From: JAFCUW01 sp049898325
Lineage (GTDB): Bacteria > Pseudomonadota > Gammaproteobacteria > Burkholderiales > Burkholderiaceae_D
Length of the DNA: 64,000 bases
Assembly: GCF_049898325.1 (NCBI RefSeq)
Contig: NZ_JAFCXL010000004.1
Span: forward strand, 1-64,000
Direction of reading: 5' to 3'
Part shown: piece by piece, positions 46,050 to 54,376 of the stretch
Layout of the letters: every line of letters starts with the position of its first letter
How positions within the stretch are numbered: the first letter of the stretch is position 1
Notes under the pieces: generated by a model
What the model was told of the DNA's origin: nothing
Database searches by the model: none
Seen by the model: the letters and a program-made list of their open reading frames with translations, nothing else
Made by a program: the position numbers and the translations under genes

Positions 46050-49046
46050 TTATTTGACGCAGGTGGTGCCGCTTGCCAGAGCCTTGGTCACCAGGTTGAC
46101 GTCGAGGATGTTGATCACGCCATCCTTGTTGACATCCAGGTTGGCGCTGTAGCCAGCCTGGCCGCTGCGCTTGCCGATGGCCGCTTTCACCGCCGCCAGA
46201 TCGATGCAGCTGACCACGCCGTCGCCGTCGACGTCGGCCGGCACGATCACCGGCGGCGGCGGGGTGACGAGGGTGAAGTTCGTGTCGGACACATCGAAGT
46301 AGATGTTGTCGACCGCTTCGATCTTCAGGCGCGCCGTGGTGGTTGCGCTTGCCGGCATGACAACGCTGGCGCTGCCCGTGTTCGGTACGCTGGCCGCCAG
46401 CACGGTGGCGAAGCTGGTGCCACCGTCCGTCGACAGGCTGATCTTCACGTTGGCCGTGCTGACCGGCGCCACGTTGGTGTTGGCAACGTTCCACGTTACC
46501 GTCTGGGTCGAACCGGTGTTGTACGACACGGCCGTATTCGGCGAAGTGACCAGGAAGGGACCGGCGGCCGGGGCCAGGGTCAGGGTCGTGGTGCCGCTGC
46601 CGATACCACCCTTGCCGTCACGCGCCGTCAGGCGGAAGTGCAGCGTCGCCGGACTGGCGTTGACACCGGCGACGCCGACGTAGGCCGCGGTGGGCAGCCA
46701 TTCCGAGAAGCAGTCGACCTCGGTCGTGGTGGGCGCCGCGGCACCGGCCAGCGGGCACTGGCCGGTCAGGGCATTGGTATTGTTGGCCAGGATCTGCACC
46801 ATGTCGGGGAAGACGCGGGTCGGATTGGTGGTGACAATGTTCTCGCCAGGCGAGTTGTACTGGAGCGAGTCCGTATAGGACACGATGGCGCGGGTGCCGA
46901 ACTGGCGGAACAGCGGACCGTTCACCTTGCTGTTGCTGATCAGGCCGGTACCGCCCGCGCCGCCGCGGTCGTTCTGTTCCCACATGTAGGTGACGGTATT
47001 GGCGTCGACGTCGGTGGCGCTGCCGGTCAGCACGAATGGCGTGCGCACCGGGATGGTGTAGCCGGCGGTGACGGTCACGACCGGCGCGCTGTTGCCCGTG
47101 TCGGAGGTGGCGCCGCGCCGCGTGGTCGAACCGCCCTTGGTGATTTCCCCGACATACCCTGAAGCGCCAACGGCGTTGACGATGCTCAGTGGTCGCGCAT
47201 CGGCGCCGGCCAGGGCGCCGCCAAAGGTGACGGTAAAGCCGCTGAGCGACACGGCCGACGCGGTGACGGTGGCGCCGCTCGGCCATCCCGGGGTGCTTTC
47301 GATCGCGGCCTTGATGACGGCCGCGGTGGGCGTGCCGGTGATGGTCGTGGCCGAGACATTGCCGTTGTAGGCGATCTTGAACGACTGGCCGGCGGCGCCC
47401 GTGTAGCCGGTCAGGGCGGCCTGTTGAATTTCACTCAAGGTGCTTTCGGCGCCCGCGGTGTAGGCGGTGATTTCATCAAAGCTGCGCTGCGACCAGTACG
47501 GATCGCTGTGCGGCTGCAGATTGTCGGTGCCGCAGATGCCGGCGTAGGCCATGATCGACGACCCGCTGCCTGGCTCGACGGAGGTGCCTGCATTGCGGTT
47601 CCCGCCCGTGCAACTGCCGACGGCGCCGTTGAAGGTGTGGTTGCCGGCGAACTGGTGTCCCATTTCGTGCGCCACATAATCGACGGCAAAGTAGTCGCCG
47701 TCCGGGGTGGGCACGCCGGTGCAACCCTGTGCCTTGGCGCTGGTGCCAACCACGCCCAGGCTGGCGATGCCGCCGCCATCATTGCCCAGGGCGATGTGAC
47801 CGATATCGTAGGCCGAGGCGCCCACCAGCAGGCCCAGCACCACGCGGTTGCGGCTCAGGGTGCCGCTGACGCATGAACTGGACTGGCTAACCGTGAAGCA
47901 GGCGGTGTCGCCGCAAGGACCACCGGGATTGTTCATCGCGGCCGTTGTGTTGAGGTTGAGAACGTCGTTGTTGCCGATCAGGACCAGGCGGATCGAGGTT
48001 TCATCTTCGTAGATCTGGTTCACGCGGTTGACCAAGGAGACCTTGGCGGCGGTCACGTTGGCGGCGCCGAAGTAGGTGGCGTAGGAAGGGTCCGTCAGCA
48101 GGGCCAGGCGGTAGGTGCGCAGGGTGATGCCGGTCACGCCGCTGGTGGTGACGCTGTCGGCGACGACCGAAAACGAACTGGTGGTTTCATTGCTGGCGTC
48201 GCGGGCGGCTAGCACGTAGGCGCCGATGTTGCCGGTTGGATCGGCCGGGAAGCTGAAATTGATCACCCCTTCCGCGTCGGCGCTGGTGACGAAATTCTGG
48301 GTGGGCGCGGACTCGGTTTCACCGCGCACGGTGATCGACACCGAGCCGTTCGGCTCGAAGCCGGCCCCGCGCACTTCGACGCTGTCGGCGGCATGATAGA
48401 AGCTGCGATCGAGCAGCAGTTGGGGCGCGTCGATGCTGCCTTCGCGCAGGGCATTGCCCTGGTTGACGGCGTCGCGCGTGAAATAGGTGGCGTGGACGCT
48501 GTCGTTGGTGGCATTCATCGGGTCGACGTACCAGTTGCCCTTGGCCGAACGCACCGAGGCGTGCAGGCCCAGCGGCGACACGTCCATCCGCAGGGACGCG
48601 TTCGGATCATCGACGCCACGGCCGGCGAAGGTCTTGATTTCAGGATGCCTGGCTGCCAGTTCCGCTTCCATGATGGGCGATTCGACCAGGCGGAAACGCT
48701 GATAGCCGCCTTCCGGATGGGGCAGCGAAATGATGAAGCCGGAATCGCCTTTCTTGACTGAACGCTCGTTCGGCGCGCCGGCCACCAGGCGCAACATGGC
48801 GCGCTTGTCCAGATTGATCGAGCGGAACTTGCTGGCCTTGATGCCGCGGCTGACCGATTTGCCGCCAATGATGACGCTATCGCTGCCGGCCAGGCTCCTG
48901 GCGTGGGCGTTGGTAAGGTCTTGCCAGTTCTGGCCGGTTGCCTGGGTGGGCGCTTTTTCCGCGCTTGCCGCCTGCGCGAAGCCGCCCGATGCGCAAACGA
49001 GGGACACCAGCAGGCTGATCGCCGTGGTACGAGGGGTGAGTGTCAT
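46050..49046 (-). CDS. Secreted reprolysin-like zinc metalloprotease with C-terminal dockerin
   Basis: 998 residues from ATG 49046 behind AAAGGTAATC; the open frame runs 76 codons further upstream through repetitive DNA and was cut here because MTLTPRTTAISLLVSLVCASG is a clean signal peptide. An N-terminal prodomain (about 60-280) is followed by the M12-type catalytic domain with HEMGHQFAGNH (H460, E461, H464, H470) and a Met-turn SIMAYAG. Beta-rich domains follow: an ATVTASAVSLSGFTVTF segment, a TATDVDANTVTYMWEQ-like segment and PNTAVSYNTGSTQTVTWNVA. The last 62 residues are a type I dockerin with two calcium loops, DVDGDGVVSCIDLAAVK and DVNKDGVINILDVNLV (46053-46238). It is probably co-transcribed with the cohesin-like gene 87 bp downstream. 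Confidence 0.88.
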   Translation of the reverse strand: MTLTPRTTAISLLVSLVCASGGFAQAASAEKAPTQATGQNWQDLTNAHARSLAGSDSVIIGGKSVSRGIKASKFRSINLDKRAMLRLVAGAPNERSVKKGDSGFIISLPHPEGGYQRFRLVESPIMEAELAARHPEIKTFAGRGVDDPNASLRMDVSPLGLHASVRSAKGNWYVDPMNATNDSVHATYFTRDAVNQGNALREGSIDAPQLLLDRSFYHAADSVEVRGAGFEPNGSVSITVRGETESAPTQNFVTSADAEGVINFSFPADPTGNIGAYVLAARDASNETTSSFSVVADSVTTSGVTGITLRTYRLALLTDPSYATYFGAANVTAAKVSLVNRVNQIYEDETSIRLVLIGNNDVLNLNTTAAMNNPGGPCGDTACFTVSQSSSCVSGTLSRNRVVLGLLVGASAYDIGHIALGNDGGGIASLGVVGTSAKAQGCTGVPTPDGDYFAVDYVAHEMGHQFAGNHTFNGAVGSCTGGNRNAGTSVEPGSGSSIMAYAGICGTDNLQPHSDPYWSQRSFDEITAYTAGAESTLSEIQQAALTGYTGAAGQSFKIAYNGNVSATTITGTPTAAVIKAAIESTPGWPSGATVTASAVSLSGFTVTFGGALAGADARPLSIVNAVGASGYVGEITKGGSTTRRGATSDTGNSAPVVTVTAGYTIPVRTPFVLTGSATDVDANTVTYMWEQNDRGGAGGTGLISNSKVNGPLFRQFGTRAIVSYTDSLQYNSPGENIVTTNPTRVFPDMVQILANNTNALTGQCPLAGAAAPTTTEVDCFSEWLPTAAYVGVAGVNASPATLHFRLTARDGKGGIGSGTTTLTLAPAAGPFLVTSPNTAVSYNTGSTQTVTWNVANTNVAPVSTANVKISLSTDGGTSFATVLAASVPNTGSASVVMPASATTTARLKIEAVDNIYFDVSDTNFTLVTPPPPVIVPADVDGDGVVSCIDLAAVKAAIGKRSGQAGYSANLDVNKDGVINILDVNLVTKALASGTTCVK

Positions 49047-49500
49047 GATTACCTTTGTTTTTTTGTTAAAAAAATAGAGACAAACAGTGGGGCGGGACCA
49101 GCAGAACAGCAAGACAACCAGGCGTGCAGGACAATTAGACGGGCAGAACATCGAGACCAGCAGGACAACAAGACAGCGCGCAGCCGCGCCGCCGGGCGCG
49201 CAAACGCTTGCGCGCCAGCATGGTGCAGTGAAAAATTTGATTTGCACTATTGCTGTGCGCACAATACGAAGCACGCCAGATCGTTTACAAATAAATATTA
49301 TTTACTTACGTGCCGAGTATTGCTGAAAATATACATCCTCACAAGTTTATTATTTTTTATACATTTGTTGTTTTTATACCGACATGGGGCTTTGCAAAAT
49401 GCCAGCTTTCAGGCAGGCACAAATACACGCCCCCAAACACGATCAGGTAAAATTCGGCCCTGCGCCGCAGGGGCGGCCAATTTTGAAGAACAGGGTAGTA
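49047..49500 (+). other. AT-rich, repeat-containing intergenic region
   Basis: This 454-bp divergent spacer separates the protease gene from the Bcr/CflA exporter. Its first 150 bp consist of degenerate ACAGCAAGACAAC-like repeats. Positions 49260-49400 are strongly AT-rich against the GC-rich background. No accepted gene or RNA was seen. Both flanking promoters must lie here, but I could not place them unambiguously. Confidence 0.7.
49096..49176 (+). repeat. Direct repeat upstream of the protease gene
   Basis: GACCAGCAGAACAGCAAGAC at 49096-49115 recurs, with two changes, as GACCAGCAGGACAACAAGAC at 49155-49174. Shorter pieces such as GCAGGACAA and GGCAGAACA lie between them. Confidence 0.8.
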
Positions 49501-50694
49501 ATGCAGCGTGCAATGACGGTGATTCTGGCGTTTCTGAGCATGGTGGGGGCACTCGCCATCGACACCTATTTGCCGTCGATTCCGGCGATTGGCCGCCACT
49601 TCGAGGTGGGGCCGGTGGCGGTCCAGCAGACCTTGAGTCTGTTTCTGTTCTGCTTTGCCTTCATGATGCTGTTCTACGGCACGCTGTCCGATTCCTTCGG
49701 CCGCCGCCCCGTGATCCTGGTGGCGCTGGCCCTGTACACCGTCGCTTCGCTGGGCGCCGCGCTGGCGCCCAGTTTCGGGGCGCTGCTGGTGGCGCGCGCG
49801 CTGCAGGGGCTGGCGGCCGGCGCCGGCTCAGTGGTGGGCGCGGCCATCGTGCAAGACCGTTTTTCCGGCGCCCAGGCGCAAAAAGTCATGGCGCATATCA
49901 TGATGGTGTTCGGCCTGGCGCCGGCCATCGCGCCCATCTTCGGCGGCTGGCTGCACGTGCACTTCGGCTGGCGTGCCACATTCTATTTTCTGGCCGTGTT
50001 CGGTGCGCTGATGTGGCTGATCGTGTGGCGCGCGCTGCCTGAATCCTTGCCCCCGTCGCAGCGCACTAAATTTCACCCTGGCGAGATCGCCGCCAATTAC
50101 CTCAAGGTACTGCGCCACCCCCGCTTCGTGCTGCTGGCTTTGTCCGTGGGCATGGCTTTCGGCGGTCTGTCGCTGTACATCGGTTCGGCCGCCAACTTCG
50201 TCATGGAAGTGCTGCACCTGCCGGAAACCGCGTTTGGCTGGCTGTTCATCCCCTTGATCAGCGGCATGGTGATCGGTTCAGCCTGGAGCGGCAAGGTGGC
50301 CGCCACCATCGCCCCGGTGCGCATGAAGTGGATCGGCTTTGCCATCATGTTCGCCGGCGCCGGCGGCGGCGTGGTGCTGAACCTGCTGTTCGTGGCCGCG
50401 ATCCCGTGGGCGGTGTTGCCGCTGATGGTATTTACCTTCGGCCTGGCCAGCGCCATGCCGGCCATCCAGATGAGCGCGTTCGCACTGTTTCCCGACAACC
50501 GCGGCCTGTCCTCGTCGATGCTGTCGTTCATCCAGATGATCGCCTTTGCCCTGGTCTCGGGCCTGGTCGCGCCGCTGCTGTTCGGCAGCGCCTTGAAGCT
50601 GGCCGCGGGCATGCTGGCCGGCGTGGTGCTGGCTTTTATCTGCTGGCGCCTGAGCACGCTCAAGCGCTTCGCCGTGCCCGAGCCGGCCGTGTAA
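49501..50694 (+). CDS. Bcr/CflA family multidrug efflux MFS transporter
   Basis: 397 residues from ATG 49501 behind AGGGTAGTA; the frame continues upstream to 49384 without support. Twelve membrane helices are recognisable. The family N-terminus LSMVGALAIDTYLPSIPAI and MFS motif A LSDSFGRRPVILV between helices 2 and 3 are present, with RALQGLAAGAGSVVGAAIV in helix 4-5. It is a proton-coupled drug exporter of the inner membrane, not obviously linked in function to the protease locus. Confidence 0.92.
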   Translation: MQRAMTVILAFLSMVGALAIDTYLPSIPAIGRHFEVGPVAVQQTLSLFLFCFAFMMLFYGTLSDSFGRRPVILVALALYTVASLGAALAPSFGALLVARALQGLAAGAGSVVGAAIVQDRFSGAQAQKVMAHIMMVFGLAPAIAPIFGGWLHVHFGWRATFYFLAVFGALMWLIVWRALPESLPPSQRTKFHPGEIAANYLKVLRHPRFVLLALSVGMAFGGLSLYIGSAANFVMEVLHLPETAFGWLFIPLISGMVIGSAWSGKVAATIAPVRMKWIGFAIMFAGAGGGVVLNLLFVAAIPWAVLPLMVFTFGLASAMPAIQMSAFALFPDNRGLSSSMLSFIQMIAFALVSGLVAPLLFGSALKLAAGMLAGVVLAFICWRLSTLKRFAVPEPAV

Positions 50695-50708
50695 ACGCGG
50701 GCGCCAAA

Positions 50709-50737
50709 AAAAAGCCGCCCGGATCGGGCGGCTTTTT
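50709..50737. terminator. Bidirectional terminator between the MFS gene and smpB
   Basis: AAAAAGCCGCCC (50709-50720) pairs with GGGCGGCTTTTT (50726-50737) around a GGATC loop. The A and T runs on either side make it functional for both converging genes. Confidence 0.93.
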
Positions 50738-50754
50738 GCAGCGGGGCGCGGTGG

Positions 50755-51204
50755 TTAGCGGCTGTGCGTCTTCATTGCCGCGGCCACTTCGCGCTTGCCA
50801 TCGCGCTCTTTCTCGGTGGCCCGCTTGTCGTGCTGCTTCTTGCCCTTGGCCAGGCCGATTTCGCACTTCACGCGGCCGCCCTTGAAGTGCAGGTTCAGCG
50901 GCACCAGGGTAAATCCCGAGCGCTCGACCTTGCCGATCAGCTTGTCGACTTCGGCCCGGTGCAGCAGCAGCTTGCGGGTGCGCACCGCGTCCGGGTGGGT
51001 GAAGGCGGACGCCGTCGCCAGCGCGCTGATGTGGGCGCCGAACAAAAACAGTTCGTCGCCCCGCACGACCACATAGGCCTCCTTGATTTGCACCCGCGAA
51101 TCGCGGATGGCTTTCACTTCCCAGCCTTCGAGCACGATGCCCGCTTCGTAGCGGTCCTCGATGAAGTAGTCGTGAAATGCTTTTCTATTATCAACAATGC
51201 TCAT
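50755..51204 (-). CDS. smpB: SsrA-binding protein SmpB
   Basis: 149 residues; binds tmRNA in trans-translation. The core motifs NRKAFHDYFIEDRYEAGIVL, LEGWEVKAIRDSRVQI and LHFKGGRVKCEIGLAKGKK are present, with the basic C-terminal tail (KKQHDKRATEKERDGKREVA) that enters the decoding centre. It diverges from ratA across 91 bp, the conserved arrangement. Confidence 0.97.
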   Translation of the reverse strand: MSIVDNRKAFHDYFIEDRYEAGIVLEGWEVKAIRDSRVQIKEAYVVVRGDELFLFGAHISALATASAFTHPDAVRTRKLLLHRAEVDKLIGKVERSGFTLVPLNLHFKGGRVKCEIGLAKGKKQHDKRATEKERDGKREVAAAMKTHSR

Positions 51205-51295
51205 GTATTAGCTAAAATGCGCGGGTCGGTTAAACTAGGGCGTCGCACCTTGAACCGGCGGCAACAACTTCCACATCATAGCAAATGGCAGACAC

Positions 51296-51730
51296 ATGGC
51301 AGTAGTGCACAAGACAGTTTTTCTCGCTTACAGCGCGGAGCAGATGTTCGACCTGGTCGCCAACGTCGCTGATTACCCCAAATTCCTGCCCTGGTGCGGC
51401 GCCGTCAGGGTCATCGAAGAGACCGACGGCAAACTCGTCGCCTCGGTCGGCATCAATTTTCATGGCGTCAAGCAAGCGTTCACCACGGCCAACACCAACA
51501 CGCGCCCCACCCAGATGGCCATGAAGCTGGTCGACGGGCCGTTCAAGGTCATGGATGGCCTGTGGACCTTCAAGGCCCTGCGCGAGGATGCCTGCAAGGT
51601 CGAATTCGACCTGCGCTACGAGTTTTCCAGCGTCATCCTGGAACAATTGGTCGGCCCCGTGTTCGGCGTGATCGCCAACAGCATGGTCGATTCCTTCTGC
51701 AAGCGCGCTGAAACCGTCCATGGGGTGTGA
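51296..51730 (+). CDS. ratA: RatA/Coq10-type START domain protein
   Basis: 144 residues of the SRPBCC/START fold, with family motifs VVHKTVFLAYSAEQMFDLV and PKFLPWCGAV. Homologues are described both as the RatA ribosome-association toxin and as ubiquinone-binding Coq10-like proteins; the sequence does not decide between them. One base separates its stop from the rnfH start, so the two are co-translated next to smpB as in E. coli. Confidence 0.9.
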   Translation: MAVVHKTVFLAYSAEQMFDLVANVADYPKFLPWCGAVRVIEETDGKLVASVGINFHGVKQAFTTANTNTRPTQMAMKLVDGPFKVMDGLWTFKALREDACKVEFDLRYEFSSVILEQLVGPVFGVIANSMVDSFCKRAETVHGV

Positions 51731-51731
51731 G

Positions 51732-52091
51732 ATGAGCGTGCCCACCGCGCCTGCCACCGTCCACGTCGTCGTCAGCTACGCCACGGCGCAGCAGGAAATC
51801 GTGCGCGCACTGGCGCTGGCGCAGGGCGCCACGGTGGGCGACGCGATCGCGGCGTCCGGCATCCTGGCCGAGATGGCGCGGCTGGCGCAGGCGGGAACGC
51901 TGGGCAATCTTGCCGATCCGCGCGACCCGGGCACGGTGCCGTTCGATCCGGCGCTGCACCAGGTCGGTGTATTCGGCAAGAAGCGGCCGCTCGAGAGCGT
52001 GCTGCGCGATGGCGACCGGGTCGAACTGTACCGGCCCCTGCTGGCGGACCCGAAGGAAAGCCGGCGCCGCCGCGCGGGCACCAAGGCTTGA
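51732..52091 (+). CDS. rnfH: RnfH/UPF0125 family protein (RatB)
   Basis: 119 residues from ATG 51732; an ATG at 51720 inside ratA is an alternative. Ubiquitin-like beta-grasp fold: VHVVVSYATAQQEIVRALAL, the invariant VGVFGKKRPLESVLRDGDRVELYRPLLADPK. The role is not defined; it is always linked to ratA and smpB. The C-terminus is basic. Confidence 0.92.
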   Translation: MSVPTAPATVHVVVSYATAQQEIVRALALAQGATVGDAIAASGILAEMARLAQAGTLGNLADPRDPGTVPFDPALHQVGVFGKKRPLESVLRDGDRVELYRPLLADPKESRRRRAGTKA

Positions 52092-52103
52092 GCGGGCCTG
52101 GCC

Positions 52104-52625
52104 TCAGCCGCCCTTGCAGTCGGCCATGGCCTGGTTGACTTTCTTGCTTTCCACTTCCCGCTGGGCCTCGTCCAGGTAGCCGCGCTCGCCATTGCTGTCA
52201 GTCGTGCTGATGCGCGAACCCGAGTCGAGCGCGGCGCGGGCGCGGCGCGCGCCCGCGCAGTTGGCCGCCTGGGCGCTACGTCGTGCCGTGTCGTCGCGCT
52301 CCTTCTTGTCCTGCTCGGCCTTGGCTTTTTGACGCTTGCTGAAATCGGCTTCGCGCTCGGCCAGGGTGGGCGGCGCTTTTGGCGCGGCGGCGGGGGCGGT
52401 CGGGGCGGCCTCGGGCGGCGGCATATTGTCCGCGCTGAACTGGCCCCTGGGCGCCTGCCTGATGTCCTTCAATGGCACCGAGGGCGGCGGTGGCCGGTCG
52501 GAATACTGCTTGATGCCCTTGGCGTCGATCCACATGTACTGGGCGTGCGCCAGCGTGGCGCTGCACAGCAGCAGGGCGCCGGCCAGCGCTGGCAGCCTTG
52601 TGCGAAGTCGGATGGCTTGGTTCAT
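52104..52625 (-). CDS. DUF4124 domain secreted protein
   Basis: 173 residues. A signal peptide (ALAGALLLCSATLAHAQ) is followed by the short DUF4124 motif YMWIDAKGIKQYSDRPPPP. An Ala/Pro linker and a charged coiled-coil segment (LAEREADFSKRQKAKAEQDK) follow, and a C-terminal part with two Cys (NCAGA, DCKGG). Periplasmic; function unknown. It converges on rnfH with a 12-bp gap and diverges from guaB. Confidence 0.85.
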   Translation of the reverse strand: MNQAIRLRTRLPALAGALLLCSATLAHAQYMWIDAKGIKQYSDRPPPPSVPLKDIRQAPRGQFSADNMPPPEAAPTAPAAAPKAPPTLAEREADFSKRQKAKAEQDKKERDDTARRSAQAANCAGARRARAALDSGSRISTTDSNGERGYLDEAQREVESKKVNQAMADCKGG

Positions 52626-52791
52626 GGTGAAGCTTTCTGGATGTTTCTTTACATCACTACGCCACGGATTGGCGGCCGTGTCAACCCGGCGCGGCCAGGG
52701 CGGGGCGGAAAGGCGGGCACACTGTGGCCGATCGACAAATGCCTTGAGGCATAGAAAAAAATGAACGCCAGACGGGGCCGGCGAACTTCTG

Positions 52792-52797
52792 TATAAT
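52792..52797 (+). promoter_or_regulatory. Probable -10 element of guaB
   Basis: A perfect TATAAT lies 29 bp before the guaB ATG, so the leader would be short (about 22 nt). No good -35 box is present at 16-18 bp, suggesting an activator-dependent or otherwise regulated promoter. Confidence 0.5.
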
Positions 52798-52825
52798 TCG
52801 CTTTTGCGCCTATAGGAAAATTACT

Positions 52826-54289
52826 ATGCGTCTGCTTCAAAAAGCACTCACGTTCGATGATGTGCTGCTCGTCCCCGCCTACTCCAACGTCTTGCCTGCA
52901 GATACGTCTCTGAAGACCAAGCTGACGCGCAATATCACCTTGAACATCCCGCTGCTGTCGGCCGCGATGGACACCGTCACTGAAGGCCGCCTGGCCATCG
53001 CCATGGCGCAAGAGGGCGGCATCGGCATCATCCACAAGAATCTCAGCGCCAAGGACCAGGCCCGCGAAGTGGCCAAGGTCAAGCGTTTCGAAGCAGGCGT
53101 GCTGCGCGATCCCATCACCATCCCGCCGGACATGAAAATCCGTGACGTCATCGCCCTGACCGAACAATACGGCATCAGCGGTTTTCCTGTCGTCGAGGGC
53201 AAAACCGTGGTCGGCATCATCACCAACCGCGATTTGCGCTTCGAGGAAGAACTCGACGCCGAAGCGCGCGCCAAGATGACCCCGCGCGACAAGCTCGTCT
53301 ACGTCAAGGAAGACGCCGACCCGGCCGAAGCGAAGCGCCTGATGAACAAGCACCGCCTCGAGCGCGTGCTGGTCGTCGATGACAATTTTGAATTGCGCGG
53401 GCTCATTACCGTCAAGGATATACAAAAATCGCACGAACACCCGTTCGCTTCGAAAGATGCCCAGGGAAAACTGCTGGTGGGCGCCGCCGTGGGCGTGTCC
53501 GCCCGCGATGAAGAGCGCATCGACCTGCTGGTCGCCGCCGGCGTGGACGTGCTCGTGGTCGACACTGCCCACGGCCACTCGCAGGGCATTCTCGACCGCG
53601 TGCGCTGGATCAAGACCAAGTATCCGCAGGTCGATGTCATTGGCGGCAATATCGCCACCGCCGCCGCCGCGCTGGCGCTGGTCGAATACGGCGCCGACGC
53701 CGTCAAGGTGGGCATCGGCCCTGGCTCCATTTGCACCACCCGCATCGTCGCCGGCGTGGGCGTGCCGCAGATCACCGCCATTTCGAACGTGTCCGATGCC
53801 TTGAAGGACTCGGGCGTGCCGTGCATCGCCGATGGCGGCATCCGTTTCTCGGGTGATATCTCGAAAGCGCTGGCGGCGGGCGCCTCGACTGTCATGATGG
53901 GCTCGATGTTTGCCGGCACCGAAGAAGCGCCTGGCGAAGTGATCCTGTACCAGGGCCGCAGCTACAAATCCTACCGCGGCATGGGCAGCCTGGGCGCGAT
54001 GGCGGACGGTTCGGCCGACCGCTATTTCCAGGACGCGTCGATCAAGGCCGACAAGTTCGTCCCCGAAGGCATCGAAGGGCGCGTGGCCTACAAGGGCAGC
54101 GTGCTGGCGATCATTTATCAGCTCGTCGGTGGCGTGCGCCAGTCGATGGGCTATTGCGGTTGCGCCTCGATCGACGAGTTGCGCGAGAAAGCCGAGTTCG
54201 TGGAAATCACCTCGGCCGGCATGAAAGAATCGCACGTCCACGACGTGCAGATCACCAAGGAAGCGCCGAACTACCGTTCCGGCGACTGA
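52826..54289 (+). CDS. guaB: IMP dehydrogenase
   Basis: 487 residues; NAD-dependent oxidation of IMP to XMP, the committed step to GMP. The TIM barrel is interrupted by a tandem CBS pair (about 95-205: SGFPVVEGKTVVGIITNRDL, RVLVVDDNFELRGLITVKDI). The catalytic Cys303 is in GIGPGSICTTRIV; the flap and C-terminal segments include YRGMGSLGAM and VEGRVAYKG-type EGRVAYKGS. It is followed by guaA after 87 bp. Confidence 0.98.
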   Translation: MRLLQKALTFDDVLLVPAYSNVLPADTSLKTKLTRNITLNIPLLSAAMDTVTEGRLAIAMAQEGGIGIIHKNLSAKDQAREVAKVKRFEAGVLRDPITIPPDMKIRDVIALTEQYGISGFPVVEGKTVVGIITNRDLRFEEELDAEARAKMTPRDKLVYVKEDADPAEAKRLMNKHRLERVLVVDDNFELRGLITVKDIQKSHEHPFASKDAQGKLLVGAAVGVSARDEERIDLLVAAGVDVLVVDTAHGHSQGILDRVRWIKTKYPQVDVIGGNIATAAAALALVEYGADAVKVGIGPGSICTTRIVAGVGVPQITAISNVSDALKDSGVPCIADGGIRFSGDISKALAAGASTVMMGSMFAGTEEAPGEVILYQGRSYKSYRGMGSLGAMADGSADRYFQDASIKADKFVPEGIEGRVAYKGSVLAIIYQLVGGVRQSMGYCGCASIDELREKAEFVEITSAGMKESHVHDVQITKEAPNYRSGD

Positions 54290-54297
54290 TCCCTCCG

Positions 54298-54319
54298 ACG
54301 CGGCGATTATTCGCCGCGT
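54298..54319 (+). terminator. Hairpin between guaB and guaA
   Basis: ACGCGGCG (54298-54305) pairs with CGCCGCGT (54312-54319) around ATTATT. The following TGTTGT is a poor T tract, so it probably allows partial read-through into guaA. Confidence 0.55.
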
Positions 54320-54376
54320 TGTTGTATTGGCTCCCCCATTGTCGTCTTATCCCTGTTTTAGTCTAGAGACCGCCCC

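Noticed and set aside
45015..47162. 715-residue plus-strand frame across lepB, the cohesin gene and the protease
   Set aside because: It crosses three real genes and a terminator and has no domain or ribosome site.
49047..49274. 76-codon upstream extension of the metalloprotease
   Set aside because: It reads through repetitive DNA and would bury the signal peptide; the start at 49046 is better.
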